This document shows positions 1-7,595 of a DNA stretch of 13,387 bases, piece by piece (positions within the stretch are counted from its first letter, which is position 1; each line of letters opens with the position of its first letter). Under the pieces are notes generated by a model that worked only from the letters and a program-made list of their open reading frames with translations, had not been told where the DNA came from and made no database searches. The stretch spans positions 10,612 to 23,998 of the forward strand of contig MU646725.1 in NCBI GenBank assembly GCA_026770585.1, given 5' to 3'. This DNA comes from Baffinella frigidus. Its lineage: Eukaryota; Cryptophyceae; Cryptomonadales; Baffinellaceae. The position numbers were made by a program, and so were the translations under genes.

Positions 1-167
1 CCCCCCTCTTCCCCGTCACTCTCAGACACAGATTCGGCACCCGTGGTCACCTTGCCCTCAGACTGTACAGGGTTCTCGCCCTCAGAGATCTCGCCATGGG
101 ACTCGAGGACGTCGTTTGTTAGGACCGAGGATAGGATGAGCCCGCCTCGGGATGACGTTGGAGCCAT
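1..167 (-). CDS. Partial minus-strand ORF start, acidic Ser/Glu-rich N-terminus
   Basis: Reading the minus strand from an ATG at 167-165, the frame stays open for 55 codons and runs off the left edge. The predicted peptide begins MAPTSSRGGLILSSV and then becomes acidic and Ser/Glu/Gly-rich, ending with a run containing SVSESDGEEG. Such composition is typical of a disordered segment, so no domain can be named. The frame has no stop, and the rest of the gene would lie outside the window. It could also be an internal exon whose acceptor I cannot place, or a chance open frame. I do not recognise a function. Confidence 0.4.
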   Translation of the reverse strand, partial: MAPTSSRGGLILSSVLTNDVLESHGEISEGENPVQSEGKVTTGAESVSESDGEEG

Positions 168-390
168 TGCTCTCTTTATTAGTATTGTAGCCTTTTTCAG
201 GATGTAAATGGCGCAGCGCCTTCACATCGTCCACCGAGTGAAACCATTTTGAACCAAGAAGTTCCTGGGGAAACGGTCGGTGGCACGTTCTTATGTGTTA
301 AGGAACACAGAAAAAACGGCCAGTGGCAAGTTCTTCAACAGCAAGAACCGCCCCGCCAGCCCTCTAAAAAACAAATCGTTCTGATCAAGA
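168..390. other. Unassigned stretch without a recognised gene
   Basis: No supported gene. A short plus-strand open frame crosses this part but runs into the inverted-repeat element at 421, so it is not convincing. Two loosely similar segments of about 48 bases follow each other between roughly 270 and 350 (both contain GGTCGGTGGCACGTTCTT-like or CAGTGGCAAGTTCTT text). Confidence 0.4.
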
Positions 391-420
391 GCGTTTCTTA
401 TGGACGAGGACCCCCTGCAC
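391..420. mobile_element. Solo right end of a family A inverted-repeat element
   Basis: The segment GTTTCTTATGGACGAGG followed by CCCCTGCAC is a degenerate copy of the right terminal repeat of family A (consensus GTTTCTTATGAGCGAGGTAC). It directly abuts the left end of the next full element, giving a back-to-back CCCCTGCAC/TGTGCAGGGG junction. Confidence 0.55.
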
Positions 421-543
421 TGTGCAGGGGTACCTCGCTCACAAGAAACTGCCACCCCCCCAGGACCACCGTTGGGCCCTAGGCATAGGCCTACTGTAGG
501 GTCCTAGGGGGGGGCGGTCTCTTATGAGCGAGGTACCCCTGTA
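421..543. mobile_element. Family A MITE-like element, copy 1
   Basis: Imperfect terminal inverted repeats of about 28 bases: left CAGGGGTACCTCGCTCACAA, right the reverse complement ending in GAGCGAGGTACCCCTG. The interior is C-rich then G-rich, with a self-complementary core around CCTAGG and CCTACTGTAGG. It has no coding capacity, so it fits a non-autonomous inverted-repeat element. Confidence 0.8.
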
Positions 544-586
544 CAGGTTGGTGAGCGGTAAAGAGGCGCCGTGCACCCCGTCGCTG

Positions 587-715
587 TGTACAGGGGTACC
601 TCGCTCATAAGAAACAGCCCCCCTCTAGGACCCTACAGTAGGACCATGCCTAGGGTCACATGGTGGTCCTAACCTAGGGGGGGGGGCTGTTTCTTATGAG
701 CGAGGTACCCCTGTA
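587..715. mobile_element. Family A MITE-like element, copy 2
   Basis: Near-perfect terminal inverted repeats (CAGGGGTACCTCGCTCATAA at 591; reverse complement ending at 713) flanked by TA on both sides (589-590 and 714-715). The core reads ACCCTACAGTAGGACCATG then TAGG. The TA flanks are consistent with a Tc1/mariner-type target duplication. Confidence 0.85.
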
Positions 716-1059
716 ACACGCGCTTGGGCTGGGGGAACCAACCGCAGGGGACATCGACCGTCCCGCTGGCCCAGTGTTTCGGGACAACTTCGAAACTAAC
801 TCCATGATCAAACTCGCAAGTGGTCGACGACCGAACCCTCCAGACTTGAGATCCCAGAAATTCTGAACCCCCCCCGCGCCAACTCCCATCATCCGACACT
901 CCAGGGAAAACTTTCGCCTCGAGACCACAGCTGGACATTGCCACACTTCACTCACTTCCACCCCCTCTCCCCGCGCCACCCTGCCCGCCCGGACCCCGCC
1001 TCCTCGATGACCAGCTGCGCCTCACGCATCCCCCCACCCCCCCCTCGCGAAACTACAAG
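716..1059. other. Spacer with no recognised gene
   Basis: About 340 bases without a convincing coding frame. Open frames on both strands here end inside family A repeats. The last 60 bases are C-rich and end in ACTACAAG, which could act as a splice acceptor for the candidate exon at 1060. Confidence 0.4.
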
Positions 1060-1140
1060 ATGGATGTTCACGCGAAGTGCGCGAGGTGCGGCCGCTGGCC
1101 GATGGCGGTGCCGCCCGCGCCGGGCGGGATCACCTGCGGA
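1060..1140 (+). CDS. Possible exon with a CxxC zinc-ribbon-like motif
   Basis: After a possible acceptor (CTACAAG at 1053-1059), 27 codons are open: they start MDVHAKCARCGRW and end PGGITCG. The arrangement C-x2-C, about 15 residues, then C resembles half of a small plant-type zinc ribbon such as the LSD1 finger (C-x2-C...G...C-x2-C), with the fourth Cys expected in the next exon. The frame is cut exactly at 1141 by a family A element. If that element were spliced from GTACCT near its left end to the AG before its right GTACC, the frame would continue for a few residues with another Cys and then stop. This is a weak call resting on motif spacing; chance is possible. Confidence 0.27.
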
Positions 1141-1358
1141 CAGGGGTACCTCGCTCATCAGAAACTGCAACCTCCTAGGACCCTACCTCGCTGATCAGAA
1201 ACTGCAACCCCCTAGCAACCCCCTAGGACCCTACGGACAGGGGTACCTTGCTCATCAGAAACTGCAACCCCCTAGGACCCTACAGTAGGCCCATGCCTAG
1301 GGCCCTACGGTGGTCCAAGGGAGGGGGAGGGGGGCTTCTTGTGAGCGAGGTACCCCTG
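1141..1358. mobile_element. Family A element, copy 3, with left arm repeated
   Basis: A compound copy. The left terminal repeat starts at 1141 and again at 1238 (both preceded by CGGA), and a third partial left arm lies near 1187. A single right end closes at 1358. The tandem left arms carry AGAAACTGCAACC and CCTAGGACCCTAC. Flanks are TGCGG on both sides (1135-1139 and 1359-1363 by position), not TA as at most other copies. Confidence 0.75.
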
Positions 1359-1506
1359 TGCGGTACTCAGTTAACGGACCCTGCAAGTGATGCGGGCGGC
1401 ACTTCGTCACGGGACCCTGAAGTTGAGGCTCGGGGGGCACGTCTCGCGCCATTCTGCGACGGACACTCACACTGCTCTCTCTAGGATTGGGAGTTCCAGA
1501 AGATTC

Positions 1507-1667
1507 ATAGGCTAACGGACTAAAAATGAGGTAGTTAGGCCTACGGAATTGCCTACCGTAGGACGTAGGGCTCCTAGGACCAAAAAGTCCTGAGATTTTG
1601 GCCTACAGGAGGAGGTCCTAGGCAATCCCGTAGGCCTAACTACCCCATTTTTGGTCAGTTACCCTAT
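1507..1667. mobile_element. Family B inverted-repeat element, copy 1
   Basis: Long imperfect terminal inverted repeats of about 48 bases. The left arm has AGGCTAACGG, then GGTAGTTAGGCCTACGG and ATTGCC; the right arm is its reverse complement and ends GTTACCCT. Interior palindromes reuse CCTACCGTAGG and CCTAGG. Non-coding, about 160 bp. Confidence 0.75.
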
Positions 1668-1816
1668 TAAGATAGCTGCATCAACGCGCTGGCTGCCCTG
1701 CGCATTCCCCGAGAAATCTTGCAGAGCGTGGCACAGGGATACCGCCCCCCCGTCAGGCGTGACGGCACAGTGAGGGGAGAAGGTCGCTGGGCGAGCATTG
1801 GCACGTCCACACTAGT
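1668..1816. other. Unique segment between two family B elements, open on both strands
   Basis: This non-repetitive stretch is trapped between two family B elements. The plus frame encodes a peptide containing ALAALRIPREILQSV, and the minus frame encodes one containing AQRPSPLTVPSRLTGG. Both are open over the whole segment and I cannot tell which, if either, is real. It might be an exon whose flanking introns are the B elements, since the left edge offers AAGATAG and the right edge GTAGGG. Confidence 0.3.
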
Positions 1817-1983
1817 AGGGTAACGGCCTAATTTCACGGGAGTGAAGCCTACGGTACTGACTTCCGCAGGCCGTGGGGATCCAGGGGGGCTCCGACGAGA
1901 CACCCGGGCCTGGGGGGGGTGGCGTACGGCCTACCGTAGTCAATATCGCAGGCTTGACTACCCGGATTTCAGCTCGTTACCCT
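1817..1983. mobile_element. Family B inverted-repeat element, copy 2
   Basis: Begins AGGGTAACGGCC and ends CTCGTTACCCT. The arms align over about 46 bases with several mismatches and include AAGCCTACGGTACTGAC against its inverted partner. It is more diverged than the other two B copies, especially in the interior. Confidence 0.65.
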
Positions 1984-1998
1984 GAGAGCGCCGCCAGC

Positions 1999-2103
1999 TA
2001 TCCCTTACGTGGCGAGGGGGTCTTAAAAGACCCACGCCAGGTCCTAGGCAGGTCCTAGGGCCCTACGGTAGGGCGTATGCGCCTACTCGCCACTTGAGGG
2101 ATA
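1999..2103. mobile_element. Family C inverted-repeat element, copy 1
   Basis: Ends TATCCCTTACGTGG and CCACTTGAGGGATA form the terminal inverted repeats. The interior contains AGGTCCTAGGCAGGTCCTAG followed by GGCCCTACGGTAGGGCGTATG, a block found almost unchanged in the other family C copies. Confidence 0.8.
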
Positions 2104-2259
2104 CAGCTACAGCTCCATGGTTCCATGGCCCTCGTCAACCCCCCAACACAACCCGCAAATGAGAAGCCCTAGCTCCGCCTTGGGGTTGACTGACTACTCT
2201 CATGTTGACATGCTGGGTACGCGGTACAAATCCGTCAACTTCGGAGCGGGGAAGAGCCT

Positions 2260-2282
2260 GGGCGCACCAAACTGGTGCGCCC
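2260..2282. repeat. Perfect 10-bp stem hairpin
   Basis: GGGCGCACCA and TGGTGCGCCC are exact reverse complements separated by three bases. It sits just before the GA microsatellite; no function is evident. Confidence 0.6.
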
Positions 2283-2291
2283 AAGTAGACT

Positions 2292-2363
2292 GTGAGAGAG
2301 GGAGGGAGAGGGAGAGAGGGAGAGAGGGAGAGAGGGAGAGAGAGAGAGAGAGAGAGAGAGGGA
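2292..2363. repeat. GA/GGGA microsatellite
   Basis: Uninterrupted purine tract made of GAGAGAGG and GGGAGA units ending in pure (GA)n. On the minus strand it is a CT tract just inside the intron that would follow the candidate exon at 2378-2428. Confidence 0.95.
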
Positions 2364-2377
2364 GGTTGACGACGCAC

Positions 2378-2428
2378 CTCGATGTTCTCCGCGATGACGC
2401 AGGTGGACCCCGTGCAGACCGTCTGGGT
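2378..2428 (-). CDS. Candidate internal exon of a minus-strand gene (second)
   Basis: On the minus strand an acceptor (GTGACGCAG) precedes 17 open codons translating to TQTVCTGSTCVIAENIE, followed by a good donor GTGCGT. Length is a multiple of three (51 bases), so both edges are phase 0, matching the candidate exon at 2735-2803. The two Cys seven residues apart suggest an extracellular or lumenal segment. No family recognised. Support is only splice-site quality, phase agreement and protein-like composition. Confidence 0.35.
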
Positions 2429-2734
2429 CTGCGTCACACCCACACCAGTCAGTTCACGGGTCTATCCAGCCGGCTGGATAAATCTGGCATGGACCGAGGT
2501 TCGGTTCAGGTGCGCTTCAGGTTAATGCAGAAGGAAGTGAAAGAAAAATGCAAGCATATCACTCACAGCGTCCCAAGGGCGAGACACCCTCTAGCAGGCA
2601 GGTTCTGGCAGGTGGGTTGAGGTTCGAGCCAAGACGCTCCAAGACCCGAGTCTGGCAAGATGATGTGGCGGTTGACGGTGGGTCGTTAAGGCCAGGGCGG
2701 AACGGTTGACAAAATCCAGAGGGCGGCGGCGTAC

Positions 2735-2803
2735 CCGAGTCTCCTGGTTGGTGAAGATCGCAGTTCCGGACTGCGGCACCTCCGCCAGCTGCCGGAAGAT
2801 CAT
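2735..2803 (-). CDS. Candidate internal exon of a minus-strand gene (first)
   Basis: On the minus strand an acceptor CTGCTGTGCAG is followed by 23 open codons, beginning MIFRQLAEVPQSGTAIFTNQ and ending ETR, then donor GTACGC. It is 69 bases and phase 0 at both ends, so it can join the exon at 2428-2378 without a frame change. The intervening intron would be about 306 bases. The leading ATG could be a start, but the strong acceptor before it suggests an internal exon. No function recognised. It would be transcribed away from the collagen-like gene at 3465. Confidence 0.38.
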
Positions 2804-2808
2804 CTGCA

Positions 2809-3165
2809 CAGCAGCGCTACGCGTTGAGCAGAGCGCTCCCCTCGCGTTGCACAGCTCTTCCGGCCGCAGCCGCCCCTCGCTCGCTGCAGGAACTGCAGCA
2901 AACCAGCTGTCGAACCCAAGCCAGCAGGTTGCAAACAAAGCAGGGGCCCAGCTACTGCCCATCAAGGAAGAGCGCCACCAGCCCGCACGCCAGCAGCGCT
3001 CCGCGTTGGCGGAGCGCTCTCCAGGCGTACAGCTCTTCCGATCGCAGCCGCCTTTTTCGCTGCAGGACCCGCAGCAAACCAGCTGCCCAAACCCAGCCCG
3101 CAGGCTGCAAACACAGCAGGGGAGCTACTGCCCATCAAGGAAGAGCGCCAGCCAGCCAGCCAGCT
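2809..3165. repeat. Tandem repeat, two diverged units of about 180 bp
   Basis: Unit 1 (about 2809-2989) and unit 2 (about 2990-3165) share AGCTCTTCCG, CAGCAAACCAGCTG and TACTGCCCATCAAGGAAGAG in the same order. Small insertions shift the reading frame between units, which argues against the long plus-strand open frame here being a protein. The repeat lies immediately upstream, in the minus sense, of the candidate exon at 2803. Confidence 0.8.
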
Positions 3166-3464
3166 GGCTCAGGCAGAGGCGCAAGGTGCTCGACACTGTC
3201 ACAAGCCTCGCGTGGACTGCCCCTTCGGCGCCTCGGCGCTGGGCCCAAAGCGGAGCTAGATGGTTTTCCCACTTCAACGCCCCCAAAACTGTGCCATCTT
3301 CCCCTAGCGGGCGCAACAGGAGAGGGATTCCCACATTGCGGATGAGGAGCCAAGTCAAAGCAGTTGACTAAACGGCAAAAGTCCCCAAATCCAAAAGTTT
3401 ACAAGTCCACAAGTCCAAAAGTCAAAAATGTACATTTGGGTTCACTCATCGCTGAAGGGGCGCG
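3166..3464. other. Upstream region of the collagen-like gene
   Basis: No supported exon. Between 3378 and 3430 there are short degenerate repeats built from AAGTCCAAAAG and ACAAGTCC. No TATA box or other core promoter element can be assigned. An in-frame TGA at 3453-3455 lies just before the ATG chosen at 3465, which supports that start. Confidence 0.4.
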
Positions 3465-3587
3465 ATGCAGGGCGCGCAGCAGCCGCTAATTCCCGGGGCG
3501 CCCCGCCGGGGGTGGCGCACCGGCGCGGGCGTTGCAGCTGCGGTGGCCCTGGCTGCGCTCGCCTGCGTCGCAGTGACGTCGTGGTCG
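3465..3587 (+). CDS. Exon 1: cytoplasmic start and signal-anchor
   Basis: Encodes 41 residues: MQGAQQPLIPGAPRRGWRTG, then the hydrophobic AGVAAAVALAALACVAVTSW. Arg residues before the helix favour an N-in type II orientation. Donor is GTGCGT; the exon ends in phase 0. Confidence 0.8.
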
Positions 3588-6500
3588 GTGCGTGGCGACC
3601 TCGTCCGCCCTACAAGCCCGTGTTCAGTTGCTTGGGAACAGTTTTCGTACCGAGGCGCTGGGGCTGCTGCTCTCGAGGACGCAAGGATTTTTGGCGCTAA
3701 GACGCTGCCACTTGGCAGGTGAAGACGGCTGTGCCAGCTGCGCTCTACCAGATTGGCGACCAGGAGTACCTCCCCATGCCCTCTGGCTCTGTGGAGGACA
3801 CCGCGGTCGAGGTGCAGAAGATCCTCAACGACGAGTCGGTGCGGCTTCCTTACTTGACCGCACCCGCGCCCACCCTATGCACCAACCCTTTGCACCGTCC
3901 CGGCGAGCAGCGCACTGATGGCGGTGGCGGGGCGCGCAGATCTTGCTCAAGAAAGTCGAGAAGCGCGCTCGCAAGAACCACCCTGTCACGGTCGATATCG
4001 AGGCGGGGCAGATTGGCAAGCGCGGCAGGGGGGGCCCCGTAGGCTACGTTGGTCCGGTGGGCTTTCCTGGAGCTCGTGGGAGCCGTGGGGTGCAGGGCTA
4101 TCGGGGCGTGCGGGGTGACCGGGGAATCACGGGTATCAAGGGCGTCAAGGGGATTGACGGAGAGCAGGGCTTTGACGGCGACAAAGGGAACCAGGGTGAG
4201 AAGGGTCCGCCGGGTTCGCCGGGGAGGCGCGGACGGGAGGGGCGTCGTGGGAAGGAAGGCGCGCTCGGCGTCGACGGCGTGATGGGCGCGTTCGGGACGG
4301 CGGGCGAGATGGGTGAGGGCGGGGCGATGGGCAAGGGCCCGGGGCAGCGCGGGAACCCCGGACCCGCCGGGCCGCCGGGGAAGGCTGGCCGCGATGGGGA
4401 CCCGGTACCTCCCGGCCCGACCGCTGCGCCACGTGCCTGTCGGCCCTGCGGTTGCGTTCGCTGGGCGATGTCCAGGCATGATTAGTGCTGCGGCGAGGCG
4501 GAAGCGTTGTGCCCAAGTTTTCGGGCGGGATGTGTAGCCGTGTGGGTTGGATGCTGGCGTGGTATTCATAGGATAACGTCCTGAAGACCGGGTAGTTAGG
4601 CCTGCGGTATTGCCTACGGTAGGCCGTAGGGGCCTAGGGGGGTCCTATGAAACACCAGGTCCTAGGTGCCCTACGGTCTACCGTAGGCAATACCGTAGGC
4701 CTTACTACCCGGTTTTCAGGACGTTACCCTTTAGTATGGTGCGAACCACCCCCCTTTGTGCAGCGCGCAAACGCCCTGGGAATTCAGCAGGCCAACTCTC
4801 GTGCCGAGCGTCGCTGGCACAGTGGAGGCCGGGCCTGTAGCTTATCCCTCAAGTGTCCAGCCGGTCAAATTTGACCGCCAAGAGGTCCTAGGCAGGTCCT
4901 AGGGCCCTACGGTAGGGCGTATGAGCGTACTGGCCACTTAAGGGATAGCTTAGCTTGTATCAGGCCGGGCCTGTAGCCTATACTTGGTGAAAAAATAGCC
5001 ACAGGCATAGCCATAGCGCATTGGGTAACGAGGTTTTGCCCCGTTCTCCGCAGGGTCTTCCCGGCGGGCCCGGGCCCGTGGGGCCGAACGGCGCCAACGG
5101 GCAGGATGGGGCGCAGGGCCCCGCGGGGATCACGGGCCCCGCGGGGAAGAGTGTGTGCGGGATCGCGTCCACGGTGGGCAAGACCATGTGCTGCGGGAAC
5201 CAGATCGGGAACGGGCAGCGGGTGTCGGCGACGATGCGCTACTGGGACATCGACACGAGCTCGTGCAAGTTCCAGGGCCAGCCCAAGTACTTCGCGTCGA
5301 TCAAGAACGGGCCGTCGACGATCGAGGCCATCAACATCGTGGACCCGACTGTCGGCTCCTCGGATGCCATGAGCCCTACGGTGTTCCGCGCCTACGTGCG
5401 CAGCTCGGAGTCCATCGACCAGTCCACCTTCAACACCTGGCGTGTGCAGTAAGCGCCCTGCCCGCCCGCTGCAGGGGGGAGTGTGCAACCCCCGGTGCCG
5501 ATGGTGCCGCTGCTCGGATGGATGGCGCAGGGAGCTGCGCCTGACGAAGGGTTGTGAGACCAGGGGTTGGGAGACTGCGCCTCACGCAGCGCAGCGGTTG
5601 GGAGGCTGACTCCCTCTGCGCTGCGTGGACCAGGTGGTGCGGGCTTGGCGAGCAGGACGGGGATCCCAAGCCGTACGAGATGTGCTGCGGGACGTCGGAC
5701 CCCAAGAGCTGGCGGGCTGCTTCAGACAGCCAGATCAGGACGAAAGTCGACACCAGGGGGTGCGTGCTAGAGTTCAGGGTTGAGGGTTTAGCGTTTAGCG
5801 TTGAGCGTTTAGGGGTGCGTCCCTCACTCCGCCAGATGATTCACCCCCCCCGCGTGACGCGGTCCACACGCGTGATGCCAGACTTATCCGGGGAAACCTA
5901 TTTTTCTTTCATTTGATGGCACTGAAAATTACTACACACTTCGTTCTTACTAGTAATATTAAATCATTCGTGTAGTAATTTTCATTGGAATGAAATGAAA
6001 GAAAAATAGGTTTCCCCGGATAAAGACGTCGTGGCGTGTGCTGGTTGAGCAGGAGCTCCGAGGTGCGCGTTGCGTGGGAGCGGCTGCGCGGCGTGGGGTT
6101 ATACTTTTATAAAAGGATGCAACTTGTGTAAAGTCACTCCCTGGCTGTGCCTACACGTGGTTTATCCCCATAGGTTGCCACGTTCGTGGCGTGGTCGTGC
6201 CTGACGGTGCTCGGTGCTTCCCTCGAACGAGAAGCGTCGTCCCTCGACCGAGAGGGCGGCGGGGAGGTCGTGCACGGGAGAGAGTCCGGGAGAGTGACCC
6301 GCGCCTGTGGAGCAGGTGCGGCTGGGAGGGGGCCTACTCGGACGCCGAAGGGCCCTTCTACTTCGCGTCGACGACCGACACGACGTGCGCCAACGGGCTC
6401 CAGAGCGGCGGGGTGTGCGCGTCGGCGGCGTCGGGCGCGGGGTCCGTGCTGCAAGCCACGGGCAGCGAGTTCTACACGTACCTCCGGAAGAACGGCGGGA

Positions 6501-7450
6501 CGGACTCGATCTCGGAGGCCAAGGCGGAGCGCAACAACTGGCAGGTGAACTGGTGCGGGGTGAAGAAGCTCGTGACCACGCCGGACAACGCGAAGGCGGG
6601 GTACCCCTGCACGTCGCTGCGGATCCTGCAGGGCGGGAACTCGCAGAAGGTGCTCACCCGCTTTGTCTTGTTCTGTGCCACCCTGGAGCTGACCAGGGGT
6701 TGCATCGCTGAATAACCCTCGACCATAAAAGTTGACAGGTTTGTACCACTGCAATAATTTTTCGACCTTTTTGTACCAGAAATTATTCATCACAACCGGT
6801 CGGATTCCGACCGGTTTCTGGGCAACGTGATCTTAAGTTGCCAAATATATCCTAGGGTCCACTCTTGACAGGTTACCCTCAGAAAGGACCTCGATGATAA
6901 TCGGGAGGCCCCTACGACTTGGTGAAAAGTGATCAAGCCCTAACATATGAAAAGTGATCAAACACTAACTCAAGTTGTGAAAAGTGACGCAGGACTAAGT
7001 TAGTACCGCGCGGCAGGTGCTGACGAACTCGGGGAAGCTGTGCTGCGACCCGTCGAGCCCTACGCCTTTGTGAAAAGTGATCAGCCACTACACTGCAAAT
7101 CCAAAGATTCTGTACAAGTCAATTCACCCACACAATCCGTCACCTTACAAACGAGGTACCCGTAACGGGTACTTCGAAAACCGATTCTCGCCTTGAGTTG
7201 AGTGATACAAAACCCCCGCCCTGGCAGTGCACTCACTGGATACCGCGCGGCAGGTGCTGACGAACTCGGGGAAGCTGTGCTGCGACGCGTCGAGCGCGGG
7301 GGGGTGGGAGAACGCGGGGGACGGCAAGTCTATTTCCAAGGAGGTTGATATTTCGGGCTGCGGCTTCAAGAATGTCAACTACGTCATTACCAACATCCGG
7401 GGCGATGCTGGTGATCTCTTGCTCCTTTCTCTCTCTCCTCTCTCTCTCGC

Positions 7451-7487
<37 letters not shown>

Positions 7488-7492
7488 CTCTC

Positions 7493-7524
<32 letters not shown>

Positions 7525-7526
7525 CC

Positions 7527-7595
<69 letters not shown>

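Noticed and set aside
669-979. Minus-strand open frames of 91 and 101 codons
   Set aside because: Both take part of their length from the family A terminal repeat, overlap each other in different frames, and show no protein-like motif.
2973-2988. 16-base identity with 12592-12607 (CGCCACCAGCCCGCAC)
   Set aside because: Short and GC-rich, with no similarity outside it and no matching splice site at the left copy; chance is likely.
2706-3371. 221-codon plus-strand open frame
   Set aside because: It crosses a diverged tandem repeat in which the same sequence is read in different frames in the two units, so it is not conserved as protein.
3850-4569. 239-codon minus-strand open frame
   Set aside because: It is the antisense of the Gly-X-Y exon; regular GGN codons leave the opposite frame open. 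The plus strand has a clear protein and splice logic.
5450-5452. TAA stop ending a collagen-like protein after WRVQ
   Set aside because: It lies in a strong donor (GCA-GTAAGC), and splicing to 5634 restores the WRVQ-WCGL motif found in the other modules.
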